56,588 nucleotides of DNA from positions 41,103-97,690 of the forward strand of contig DQHW01000011.1 of the NCBI GenBank assembly GCA_003524305.1, read 5' to 3'. This document shows, piece by piece, positions 36,313-43,794 of the stretch. This DNA is from Anaerolineaceae bacterium (GTDB lineage: Bacteria; Chloroflexota; Anaerolineae; Anaerolineales; Anaerolineaceae). Under the pieces are notes generated by a model. That model was not told the DNA's origin, made no database searches, and worked only from the letters and a program-made list of their open reading frames with translations. Position numbers and translations under genes: made by a program. Numbering within the stretch: position 1 is the first letter of the stretch; each line of letters starts with the position of its first letter.

Positions 36313-37548
36313 AAATATTACTTGCAGGTCTTCGAAACTATTCATCTTGCCAATAGTGCGCAGAAAATCAGCCAGAGAGGCGCTTTGTTCGCGCAGCGTC
36401 CGCACCGCTGGACCCACCGGATCTTCACCCGCTGCACCGCCCGGTGTGGCAGCATATGCCCCGTAAAAAGCAAAATAAGCCTGGTTGAGTTTACGGATTT
36501 CGTATCCATGCGCCACAAAGAGGATGCGGCGTTCTTCCATGTATTGTTCGGCTTCGGCGATTTTATCCGCTGCCAGCAGTTCATCGACATGAACACGGGT
36601 GGCGTGCATTTCTGCCCTGAAGTCAAAAATTTCATCAGGCCAGTTCAGCGAGGCTAATTTTTGTCCTTCTTCAAACATGGAAATATACTCAGGATAATAG
36701 CGTGCCAAAACTAAACGGCTGATCTCGCTGCCTGCCAAAGCAGCCGCGGTTTCATTCATGGTGCGCAGTTCTGGTGAAGTGTCGTAATTCAACCCCAACG
36801 GACGTAGCGTGAGATAGTTATGAGTCCATTCATGCGCAATGGTGTCAATGATCCACGGCAGGTTGGAAGAACGCATGACCATGGTGGGGTAAATACCAAT
36901 CCCGCCGACATCCACCACCAGCACAGATTCGCCAGTGGCTTTTTCAACCTGGTTCTCCAATTGATCTATCTGTTCCAAAGTCAGGTCTGCCAGCAAGGAA
37001 ATATTTACATCCTGCTGAATGCTATTGCGCGGTGAGGCGATTAATGCCTTGGGCAGCGGGGTCGTATGAAACAAGAGGGGTGGAACAGCATCGCCGAGCC
37101 TGGCGATGTCTTCTTCAACAATAATTTCGGTTACCTGCCCCTGTAAAATGGACTCGACAAGAGGCGTTAATGAAACAATGCTGGTTTGCAATGCTTTTTG
37201 CTGCGCCAGTTCAACCCGGGCTGCAGTATCTGGATCTTTGATGGATGGATCAGCATAAACTTGTTGGATTTCGACCTGGATGACTTCCAATTGATTCGTA
37301 AGATATAGATAACGCATGACGAGCTGGTGCTGCTGTTCAATATTCAATTTATGCCACGGATTCAAGCCAGATTGACCGATTTTCGTCATAAAAGCATTGA
37401 CATCCCAGGTAAGGTAATCGAATTCCAAAGGACGGGTGAACTGCCTGGCTTTTTCTATTGGCGTTGAAAGGGAAGGTGTTGAAACCGTAAATAACACTGA
37501 AAGAAAACAGCAAAGAATAAAAAAACGACCGAAGGTCCTTAATTTCAT
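36307..37548 (-). CDS. Secreted HExxH metallopeptidase-like protein
   Basis: A 413-residue protein. A signal peptide (FILCCFLSVLFTVSTPSLS) precedes a mostly helical body. The zinc site is HEWTHNYL in DTIAHEWTHNY, and a downstream Glu in LRTMNETAAALAG could be the third ligand, as in gluzincins. No named peptidase family was recognised. No ribosome site exists; instead a TATAAT (37556-37561, minus strand) ends 7 bases before the ATG, so the message is probably leaderless. Its stop codon lies inside a 32-bp palindrome. The extracytoplasmic role and peptide substrate are unknown. Confidence 0.8.
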   Translation of the reverse strand: MKLRTFGRFFILCCFLSVLFTVSTPSLSTPIEKARQFTRPLEFDYLTWDVNAFMTKIGQSGLNPWHKLNIEQQHQLVMRYLYLTNQLEVIQVEIQQVYADPSIKDPDTAARVELAQQKALQTSIVSLTPLVESILQGQVTEIIVEEDIARLGDAVPPLLFHTTPLPKALIASPRNSIQQDVNISLLADLTLEQIDQLENQVEKATGESVLVVDVGGIGIYPTMVMRSSNLPWIIDTIAHEWTHNYLTLRPLGLNYDTSPELRTMNETAAALAGSEISRLVLARYYPEYISMFEEGQKLASLNWPDEIFDFRAEMHATRVHVDELLAADKIAEAEQYMEERRILFVAHGYEIRKLNQAYFAFYGAYAATPGGAAGEDPVGPAVRTLREQSASLADFLRTIGKMNSFEDLQVIFK

Positions 37549-37555
37549 GCTTGAG

Positions 37556-37584
37556 ATTATACCGTGTTCGATAACTGCTGAAAA
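37556..37584 (-). promoter_or_regulatory. Leaderless-type promoter of the HExxH protein gene
   Basis: On the minus strand, TTTTCA (37579-37584), 17 bases and a perfect TATAAT (37556-37561) lie 7 bases before the ATG, putting the predicted transcription start on the start codon. Confidence 0.6.
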
Positions 37585-37706
37585 TCTAAAGCAACTTTGT
37601 TTAGCCGCACCCGTATATAAGTGTTGTATAAGATTTGCCCCAAAACCTCTAGACATTAATAATACGCAGTAGTATAGTTCCATCTCGAACTAAAATTCAC
37701 CGACTA

Positions 37707-37725
37707 TTATCATCTCAGGTGATAA
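37707..37725 (+). promoter_or_regulatory. Inverted repeat upstream of the MacA-type operon
   Basis: TTATCA-N7-TGATAA lies 43 bases upstream of the adaptor ATG. It could be a repressor operator. No linked regulator gene was identified. Confidence 0.35.
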
Positions 37726-37767
37726 AAATTTACGAAAGAATCTGAGTTTTCAGACAGGAAAGGTACT

Positions 37768-39186
37768 ATGAAAAAAATAACAAAATCCAAAGTAATTACA
37801 TGGTCTGTCATTGGTGTTGTTGTATTGGGAATTGCCGCCTTGATAGTGGTCAACAATATTAATGCCCGCAAAGCCGCTGCTGCCACAATGCAAACTCAGG
37901 TTCTTGAAAAAGGTGATTTGACTGCCATCGTTGGAGCCACAGGAACCGTGCGCGCCAACCAATCTGCTACATTAGTCTGGCAAACCAATGGGCGTATCGA
38001 ATCAATCAACGCTGTCATCGGCGACAAGGTTAAAACGGATGAAGAATTGGCCTCGCTCGCCCAATCCTCTTTGTCGCAATCTATTATCCTGGCTCAGTCA
38101 GACCTGGTGACCGCGCAGCGCAATCTTGATGATCTGATCAATTCAGACACAGCTCGCGCCCAGGCCCAGTTAAACCTGGCCAATGCACAACAAGATTATG
38201 ACAAGGTGCGCTGGAATGCTGTCTATGCTGATAAACCGCGCGAAACCAGTCAAAACACTTTGGATTCTGCCAGTGCCGCAGTGGTAATTGCACAAGACAG
38301 GGCTGATAGAGCTCAAAAAGAATATGACAAATATTTAGAATCTCCAGACAGCGACCTGCAAAAGGCAAATGCTTTAAGTAACCTGGCTGCCGCCAAAAAA
38401 GCACTGGCCGAAGCCAAATTAAGCCTGAATTTTTATACCGACACTCCTGATACCAAAGAAGTATCCATATCATCAGGTGAAATTGCGCTTGCCAAAGCCA
38501 AGTTGGATGATGCTCAACGTGAATGGGATCGTTTGAAAGATGGCCCTGATCCTGCTGATATTGAAGCAGCCAAAGCTCGCGTGGCAGCCATTGAAGCTAC
38601 GATAAATATGGCAAAGATTTCTTCTCCATTTGCCGGCATCCTCACTGATGCCTCCGGAATGGTGGGCGATATCGTCAGCCCAAGCTCCTTCGCCTTCCGC
38701 GTCGATGATCTTTCACAAATGTTTGTGGATGTTGAAATTCCGGAAGTGGATATCAATCGCGTAAAGGTTGGCCAGAATGTTTCTTTGACCTTTGATGCAA
38801 TTAACGCTGCTGAATATCAAGGCCGGGTTGCTGAAGTCGCCCGCATCGGTGCAAATTCAGCAGGAGCTGTCAATTTCAAAGTAACCATCGAAGTGCTCAA
38901 CCCTGATGAACAGGTCATGCCGGGCATGACCGCTGCGGTTAATATTGTGGTCAGCGATTTGAAAGATGTCTTGACTGTCCCGAACCGTGCTGTTCGTTTG
39001 GTTGATGGAAAACGCGTTGTCTATATCTTGAAAAACGACATTGCAGTGATGGTTGATATTGAAATTGGCTCTTCTTCTGATACGCTGAGCGAGATTATTT
39101 CTGGCGACCTCAAAGCCGGTGATGTATTAATTTTGAATCCATCTGCTGACTTTACCAGCATGATGAGCGGCGGACGTCCCTTCTAG
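37768..39186 (+). CDS. MacA/HlyD-type membrane-fusion adaptor
   Basis: A 472-residue periplasmic-adaptor-type protein with an N-terminal membrane anchor (VITWSVIGVVVLGIAALIVV). A barrel/lipoyl half (GTVRANQSATLVWQTNG) is followed by a long Ala/Gln-rich coiled-coil hairpin (about 100-250). The second lipoyl half (KISSPFAGILTDASG) and beta-barrel segments (QVMPGMTAAVNIVVS) follow. It starts with an AGGAAAGG site and ends 7 bases before the ATPase gene. With the next two genes it forms a MacB-type tripartite-like exporter or lipid/peptide transporter. The substrate is not known. Confidence 0.92.
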   Translation: MKKITKSKVITWSVIGVVVLGIAALIVVNNINARKAAAATMQTQVLEKGDLTAIVGATGTVRANQSATLVWQTNGRIESINAVIGDKVKTDEELASLAQSSLSQSIILAQSDLVTAQRNLDDLINSDTARAQAQLNLANAQQDYDKVRWNAVYADKPRETSQNTLDSASAAVVIAQDRADRAQKEYDKYLESPDSDLQKANALSNLAAAKKALAEAKLSLNFYTDTPDTKEVSISSGEIALAKAKLDDAQREWDRLKDGPDPADIEAAKARVAAIEATINMAKISSPFAGILTDASGMVGDIVSPSSFAFRVDDLSQMFVDVEIPEVDINRVKVGQNVSLTFDAINAAEYQGRVAEVARIGANSAGAVNFKVTIEVLNPDEQVMPGMTAAVNIVVSDLKDVLTVPNRAVRLVDGKRVVYILKNDIAVMVDIEIGSSSDTLSEIISGDLKAGDVLILNPSADFTSMMSGGRPF

Positions 39187-39193
39187 GATCAAA

Positions 39194-39877
39194 ATGACAG
39201 ATAATGTGATCCTTGTTAATGAACTAAGAAAGATCTACAAGATCGGCGAGATTGAAGTACACGCTTTGGATGGCGTCTCTTTCAACATCGAGCGGGGCGA
39301 GGTCATCTCGATCATGGGACCTTCAGGCTCGGGTAAATCAACCTTGATGAACCTGCTCGGCTGCCTTGACCACCCCACCGACGGCAGCTATAAACTTGAC
39401 GGTGAAGAGGTTTCTGAACTGGATGACGATCAATTGGCGGGCATCCGCAACCGAAAGGTCGGATTTGTTTTTCAGAGTTTTAACCTTTTGCCAAGAGCAT
39501 CTGCCCTAGCCAATGTTGAACTGCCCATGCGTTATGCAGGTCAGGTGCCTGACCGAAAACTAAGAGCTACTGAAGCACTTGCATCCGTGGGGCTGGCCGA
39601 TCGAATCACTCACCGTCCTACCGAACTTTCAGGCGGTCAACAGCAGCGTGTGGCCATTGCCCGCGCCTTGGTTAATAAACCATCCATCCTCATGGCAGAT
39701 GAACCAACCGGCAACCTTGACAGCAAATCTGGCAAAGAGATCATGGAGCTGCTTTTGAATCTCAATAAAGATAAGGGTACAACCCTGATCATTGTGACCC
39801 ATGATCCAAAGATAGCTGAACAGACGCAGCGGGTTATCCGTCTGGTAGACGGAAAGATCGCGGAGGGGGCAGTATGA
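39194..39877 (+). CDS. MacB/LolD-type ABC ATPase
   Basis: A 227-residue ABC ATPase. Walker A is GPSGSGKST, the Q-loop is VFQSFNLLP, the signature is LSGGQQQR and Walker B is ILMADEPTGNLD, followed by a switch His in IVTHDP. It belongs to the LolD/MacB/FtsE-like group, which powers mechanotransmission by FtsX-like permeases rather than classical transport. It overlaps the permease gene by 4 bases (ATGA). Confidence 0.95.
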   Translation: MTDNVILVNELRKIYKIGEIEVHALDGVSFNIERGEVISIMGPSGSGKSTLMNLLGCLDHPTDGSYKLDGEEVSELDDDQLAGIRNRKVGFVFQSFNLLPRASALANVELPMRYAGQVPDRKLRATEALASVGLADRITHRPTELSGGQQQRVAIARALVNKPSILMADEPTGNLDSKSGKEIMELLLNLNKDKGTTLIIVTHDPKIAEQTQRVIRLVDGKIAEGAV

Positions 39878-41100
39878 ACCTCGGACAAGCCATTTTAGAA
39901 GCACTTGAAAGCGTCAGTTCCAATAAACTGCGTTCAGCCCTAACCATTCTGGGTATCGTGATCGGCGTAGGCGCAGTAATCGCCATGCTGGCAGTCGGTA
40001 ACGGGGCACAAGAAACCATCACGGGCTCCATCAGCGGCATTGGCAGCAATTTACTCTTTGTGTTCAGAGGCAACCAAACTGAAGAACTAAGTCATGTAGA
40101 GCCCCTGACTCTGCAGGATGCAAACGCACTGCTTGATCAATTTCAGGCTCCTTCTGTAGATAAAGTAGCGCCAATCTTAAGCGATAATCTGCAGGTCACC
40201 TACGGCGGCGAAAAAACCAATCCAACCGTCTACGGCGTCACCTCGAGTTATATGGACGTACGAAATTACAGTATGTCAGAAGGTGAATTCATCACCGACG
40301 AACAAAACCTCGGCCGCGCATCCGTTGTGTTGATTGGTGTGGATGTTGCCGACAAATTGTTTGGCCGGCGTGACGGTCTGGTAGGTGAAACCATCCGCAT
40401 TGAGGGGCAGCCCTTCCGCATCACCGGTGTACTGGTATCCAAAGGCGGCGGATCGTTTGGCTCTGAAGATAACGTGATCATGGTTCCTTTTTCAACGGCG
40501 CAAGCCAGGTTGATGCGGCGCAACCGCGATTCGGTGGATACCATCTTTGTCAGTGTGTTGGAACCTGAATTGATGAAACAAGCCAGTGATGAGATCTCTC
40601 AAATTTTACGTGAACGCCACCGCACCAGCATTGGCGCGGATGATTTCACCGTCTTCTCACAGGATGATTTCGTTGCCACTGCCAAGACCATTACCGGCGT
40701 GTTGACTATCTTCCTGGGCGGCATCGCTGGCATCTCTCTGTTGGTAGGAGGTATCGGCATTATGAATATTATGCTGGTCTCCGTCACCGAACGTACCCGC
40801 GAAATCGGTCTGCGTAAAGCACTCGGTGCGCGCAAGAAAGATATTTTGATCCAGTTTCTGACAGAATCTTCACTGCTCAGTCTGTTGGGCGGCATCATCG
40901 GCATCGGGTTGGGTTGGTTGATCGCCTTCATCGTTGGCAGGATAGCCGTGGCCAGCGGTACGCCCTTCAACCCCGTGGTAGGCTTGGATGCTATACTTCT
41001 GGCAACCCTCTTCTCTACCGCGGTGGGGCTGTTCTTTGGCATCTATCCCGCCAACCGGGCAGCCAATCTGCAGCCAGTGGAAGCGCTCAGATACGAATAA
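39874..41100 (+). CDS. MacB-type FtsX-domain permease
   Basis: A 408-residue permease with the four-helix MacB/FtsX layout: a helix after the N-terminal cytoplasmic tip (LTILGIVIGVGAVIAMLAVG), a periplasmic domain of about 220 residues, and three C-terminal helices. The conserved VTERTREIGLRKALGARK coupling segment contacts the ATPase. It forms an operon with the adaptor and ATPase genes, and a strong terminator follows. Confidence 0.95.
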   Translation: MNLGQAILEALESVSSNKLRSALTILGIVIGVGAVIAMLAVGNGAQETITGSISGIGSNLLFVFRGNQTEELSHVEPLTLQDANALLDQFQAPSVDKVAPILSDNLQVTYGGEKTNPTVYGVTSSYMDVRNYSMSEGEFITDEQNLGRASVVLIGVDVADKLFGRRDGLVGETIRIEGQPFRITGVLVSKGGGSFGSEDNVIMVPFSTAQARLMRRNRDSVDTIFVSVLEPELMKQASDEISQILRERHRTSIGADDFTVFSQDDFVATAKTITGVLTIFLGGIAGISLLVGGIGIMNIMLVSVTERTREIGLRKALGARKKDILIQFLTESSLLSLLGGIIGIGLGWLIAFIVGRIAVASGTPFNPVVGLDAILLATLFSTAVGLFFGIYPANRAANLQPVEALRYE

Positions 41101-41118
41101 GTGATTTTTGTTTGTTTC

Positions 41119-41156
41119 AAACTCCCCAAGCAGACGATCCGTTTGGGGAGTTTTTT
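41119..41156 (+). terminator. Intrinsic terminator of the Mac operon
   Basis: AAACTCCCCA pairs with TGGGGAGTTT (41144-41153), followed by T-rich sequence. Confidence 0.85.
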
Positions 41157-41362
41157 ATACATTCAGATTCTGTAATAACTTAATTGATAGGTTGTGTTGA
41201 TACTTACTTCCGCGTTTGTCAGGGTTGGATTATCAGGATCAAAATCAAGACCCCCGCGGTTTTGACGCTTAGACGAAAACTCGATAATCAAACTGCGGGG
41301 TTCTGCCTTACAGGAGTTTGATTAGTGCAGCAATGCTCGCGATGGCCAATGAAATTTGGTAC
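41157..41362. other. Intergenic region with hairpin and repeat fragment
   Basis: No gene was seen. It has an imperfect inverted repeat (CCCCGCGGTTTTGA at 41252-41265 with TCAAACTGCGGGG at 41288-41300) and an 18-base element (41327-41344, GCAGCAATGCTCGCGATG) that reappears in the 111-bp tandem repeat after the ferritin gene. Confidence 0.6.
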
Positions 41363-41399
41363 TTGACAAAAGGAAGATAGTTATTTATAATGATTATAA
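41363..41399 (+). promoter_or_regulatory. perR promoter with exact Per box
   Basis: TTGACA (41363-41368), a 17-base spacer and TATAAT (41386-41391) form a consensus promoter. TTATAATGATTATAA (41385-41399) covers the -10 and equals the Bacillus Per-box consensus TTATAATnATTATAA. A second degenerate copy lies at 41401-41415. This predicts autorepression by PerR, relieved by peroxide. Confidence 0.85.
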
Positions 41400-41417
41400 A
41401 TTAGGAATGATTATAAT

Positions 41418-41870
41418 ATGGAAAAACTAAAAGTCATAGAAGCACTTCGCAAAGCAGGTTTACGGGCAACACCCCAACGGATTGCCATTTGTGAATTGTT
41501 GACAGAATCTCATGCTCACCCAACAGCGACCGATATTTATGTTGAGCTTAAAGAGCAATTTCCATCTTTGTCATTAGCCACCATCTATAACACGTTGGAT
41601 GTGCTGGTAGGGATTGGCCTGGTCAATGCGTTGGGCAGTATTGGAGATGACAAAGTGCATTTTGATGCGGATGTCTCCCCCCATATCAACCTGGCTTGTG
41701 TAAAATGCCACAAAATTGTAGATGCCACATCCAACTTCATCAAGCAACTTAATGACGAAATCAATAAAAATTCAGGGTTTGAGTTATTTGGCTCAAGGAT
41801 TTTGTATTACGGCCATTGCCCTGAATGTCAACTTAAGATTAATCAAATAAGCGTTATTCAATCAATTTAG
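41418..41870 (+). CDS. perR: PerR-type Fur-family peroxide regulator
   Basis: A 150-residue Fur-family repressor. The winged helix covers about residues 1-80 (RATPQRIAICELL, SLATIYNTLDVL). Structural zinc is held by C94/C97 (CVKC) and C134/C137 (CPEC). Regulatory metal positions correspond to His34, Asp83, His89 and Asp102; the fifth, His93 of B. subtilis PerR, is Asn91 here (PHINL). Its promoter carries an exact Per box, and peroxiredoxin and ferritin follow, so it is called PerR rather than Fur. With Fe2+ it should repress and sense H2O2 by His oxidation. Confidence 0.9.
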   Translation: MEKLKVIEALRKAGLRATPQRIAICELLTESHAHPTATDIYVELKEQFPSLSLATIYNTLDVLVGIGLVNALGSIGDDKVHFDADVSPHINLACVKCHKIVDATSNFIKQLNDEINKNSGFELFGSRILYYGHCPECQLKINQISVIQSI

Positions 41871-41891
41871 TTCAATTCTAAGGAGGAAACG

Positions 41892-42608
41892 ATGGAAACA
41901 AATGAACCACAAATAATCACATTGCCCCGCATCGGAGAAAAAGCACCCGATTTCACCGCAGTCACCACACAAGGTAACATCAACTTCCCGGCTGATTATA
42001 AAGGGAGTTGGGTGATCCTTTTCAGCCATCCGGCTGATTTTACGCCTGTGTGCACCTCGGAATTCATGACCTTTGCCAGTATGGAAGGAAAATTTGAGAA
42101 GGCCAACACAAAACTGGTCGGTTTATCCGTTGATGGACTTTACAGCCACATTGCCTGGCTGCGTACCATTAAGGATAAAATCGAATACAAGGGAATGAAA
42201 GATGTCGAAGTAAAGTTCCCCTTGATCGAAGATATAACAATGAATGTTGCCCACAAATACGGCATGATCCAGCCCGGTGAAAGCAGCACCAAGGCCGTGA
42301 GAGCTGTATTCATCATTGATCCTAAAGGCATCATCCGCGCCATGATTTACTATCCGCTGAGTATGGGCCGCAATTTTGAAGAGCTTTATCGCGCTATCCT
42401 CGCTTTGCAAACTGCTGATGCTTTTTCAGTGGCAACACCCGCAGACTGGCAGCCCGGTGATGATGTGATTGTTCCCACCGCCGGATCGTGTGGTGTGGCA
42501 AAAGACCGCATGGAAGGCAAAGAAGGCGAAATGACCTGTTATGACTGGTTCTTCTGCACCAAGAAACTTGATAAAGAAACAGTGCTTAATACGATACTTA
42601 AAAAGTAA
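41892..42608 (+). CDS. Peroxiredoxin, Prx6/AhpC family
   Basis: A 238-residue peroxiredoxin. The peroxidatic Cys54 lies in SHPADFTPVCTSEF. Downstream are a Cys in GSCGVAKDR and further Cys residues in TCYDWFFCTKK, the arrangement of archaeal-type Prx6 enzymes with C-terminal cysteines. The ATG has AAGGAGG upstream. It lies 21 bases after perR, so it should be induced with it by peroxide. It reduces H2O2 or organic hydroperoxides in the cytoplasm. Confidence 0.93.
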   Translation: METNEPQIITLPRIGEKAPDFTAVTTQGNINFPADYKGSWVILFSHPADFTPVCTSEFMTFASMEGKFEKANTKLVGLSVDGLYSHIAWLRTIKDKIEYKGMKDVEVKFPLIEDITMNVAHKYGMIQPGESSTKAVRAVFIIDPKGIIRAMIYYPLSMGRNFEELYRAILALQTADAFSVATPADWQPGDDVIVPTAGSCGVAKDRMEGKEGEMTCYDWFFCTKKLDKETVLNTILKK

Positions 42609-42639
42609 ATTCTTAGTTCATATAAATAAAGGAGAAAAT

Positions 42640-43134
42640 ATGTTATCCAATGTCTTGCTCAAAGCAATAAACGAACAAATTAATAAAGAGTTTTACTCTT
42701 CATATCTCTATCTTGCCATGTCTGCTCATTTCGAAGAGGTTAATTTACCTGGTTTTGCCAAATGGATGAAGTTACAGGCTGATGAAGAACAAGAACACGG
42801 CATGAAATTCTATGCCCATTTATTGGAACGAGGCGCCAAGGTTGAACTTATGCCGATTGCCGGACCTTTGATAGAGGGAAAAAGCAATCTCGAAATTTTC
42901 AAACAAGTTCAAACGCATGAAGCTGCCGTTACTGCTTCGATCAACGCTTTGTATGACCTGGCTTTGAAAGAAAAAGACTATCCCGCCCAGATCATGCTGC
43001 AGTGGTTCATCACTGAACAGGTCGAAGAAGAAAAGAATGCAGCCGATATCGTTGCACAACTGGATATGATTCAAGACAAGGGTACAGCCGTTTTAATGCT
43101 GGATCACCAGCTTGGTCATCGCGGAAAAGAATAA
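42640..43134 (+). CDS. ftnA: Ferritin (non-haem)
   Basis: A 164-residue four-helix ferritin. The start at 42640 has AAAGGAG upstream. Ferroxidase residues are visible: Glu in NKEFYSSYLYL, ExxH in DEEQEHGMKF, and Glu plus Gln in FITEQVEEEKNA. There is no haem-Met feature of bacterioferritin. It stores iron and reduces Fenton chemistry, and shares the PerR-controlled operon. A terminator follows 20 bases after the stop. Confidence 0.94.
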   Translation: MLSNVLLKAINEQINKEFYSSYLYLAMSAHFEEVNLPGFAKWMKLQADEEQEHGMKFYAHLLERGAKVELMPIAGPLIEGKSNLEIFKQVQTHEAAVTASINALYDLALKEKDYPAQIMLQWFITEQVEEEKNAADIVAQLDMIQDKGTAVLMLDHQLGHRGKE

Positions 43135-43154
43135 ACTCCTATAGAGAGACAAAT

Positions 43155-43189
43155 CCCTCGGATGATAGTTTATCCGAGGGTATTTTTTT
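43155..43189 (+). terminator. Intrinsic terminator of the perR-prx-ftn operon
   Basis: CCCTCGGAT pairs with ATCCGAGGG around a short loop, followed by TATTTTTTTA. Confidence 0.9.
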
Positions 43190-43342
43190 ATTTCCTCGCT
43201 AATGTTAATTACAACTAAATACAATTATCGGTTATTTGAACAAATAAAGAATTTGTCGTTTTACGATTGCCTCACACTACCCTTCTCACATTAAATGTAA
43301 TTAACTTACAATCCGTTATTATAAAAATACCTGTCGGCGTTG

Positions 43343-43549
43343 GGGATCGCTTCGCATTGATGATGGAACTGGTGCTTTGATCTCAGACTTACGCCAAGTT
43401 ATGACCGTGGAAAGTGTGAGCGGCAATGCTCGCGATGACAGAAGGTGCGGGTTGGGATCGCTTCGCATTGACAATGGAAATGGTACATTGATCCCAGGCT
43501 TGCGCCAAGTTTTGACCGTGGAAAGTGTGAGCGGCAATGCTCGTGATAA
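43343..43549. repeat. 111-bp tandem repeat (two copies)
   Basis: Units begin with GGGATCGCTTCGCATTGA at 43343 and 43454 and end near GCGGCAATGCTCGYGAT at about 43435 and 43546, giving a period of 111 bases with a few differences. The end segment matches 41327-41344. Apparent reading frames over it are artefacts of the repeat. Confidence 0.85.
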
Positions 43550-43587
43550 TATTTCTTTTTATTAATTTTTTCTTCATTTATTGCCCC

Positions 43588-43615
43588 TTGACATATGTCT
43601 GTCGTCGGGTAAACT
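43588..43615 (+). promoter_or_regulatory. Promoter of the lysine operon leader
   Basis: A perfect TTGACA (43588-43593), 16 bases, then TAAACT (43610-43615). Transcription would begin near 43622, about 4 bases before the leader ATG. Confidence 0.65.
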
Positions 43616-43625
43616 TGAACCCAAT

Positions 43626-43709
43626 ATGAACCAACAAAACCTGTTCGTTAAGCAGCTCAAGAAATCTTCCCCACTCACCACCAGGGTGTGCGGGCTTGCT
43701 GCCGTTTAA
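43626..43709 (+). CDS. Putative 27-residue leader peptide of the lysine operon
   Basis: A 27-codon frame that starts at an ATG about 4 bases from the predicted transcript start and has no Shine-Dalgarno. It encodes Lys at positions 9, 12 and 13 within FVKQLKKSSP. Its DNA overlaps a hairpin: AACCTGTT (43638) and GCAGC pair with GCTGC and AACAGGTT (43711). An intrinsic terminator follows before hcs. This arrangement resembles amino-acid attenuators, so ribosome stalling at Lys codons may control hcs. Coding status is inferred from position and content only. Confidence 0.55.
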   Translation: MNQQNLFVKQLKKSSPLTTRVCGLAAV

Positions 43710-43741
43710 ACAGGTTATTCAAACCAGTTGATTCGAAAAGT

Positions 43742-43771
43742 AAAAGCTCCCCTCCTGGGGAGCTTTTTTTT
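43742..43771 (+). terminator. Attenuator terminator before hcs
   Basis: AAAAGCTCCCC pairs with GGGGAGCTTTT (11 bp, loop TCCT) and runs into T8. It lies between the only good promoter and hcs; just 23 bases separate it from the hcs ATG. Confidence 0.9.
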
Positions 43772-43794
43772 ATCTTGTACCGGAGGAAGCAATT

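Noticed and set aside
43319..43577. Short reading frames or CRISPR over the 111-bp repeats
   Set aside because: Frames occur on both strands in repeated DNA with no ribosome site. Two long imperfect units without spacers are not a CRISPR array.
43676..43771. T-box riboswitch before hcs, suggested by AGGGTGTGCGGG
   Set aside because: The leader is only about 120 bases, has no Stem I or specifier loop, and the match to the T-box antiterminator consensus breaks after six bases.
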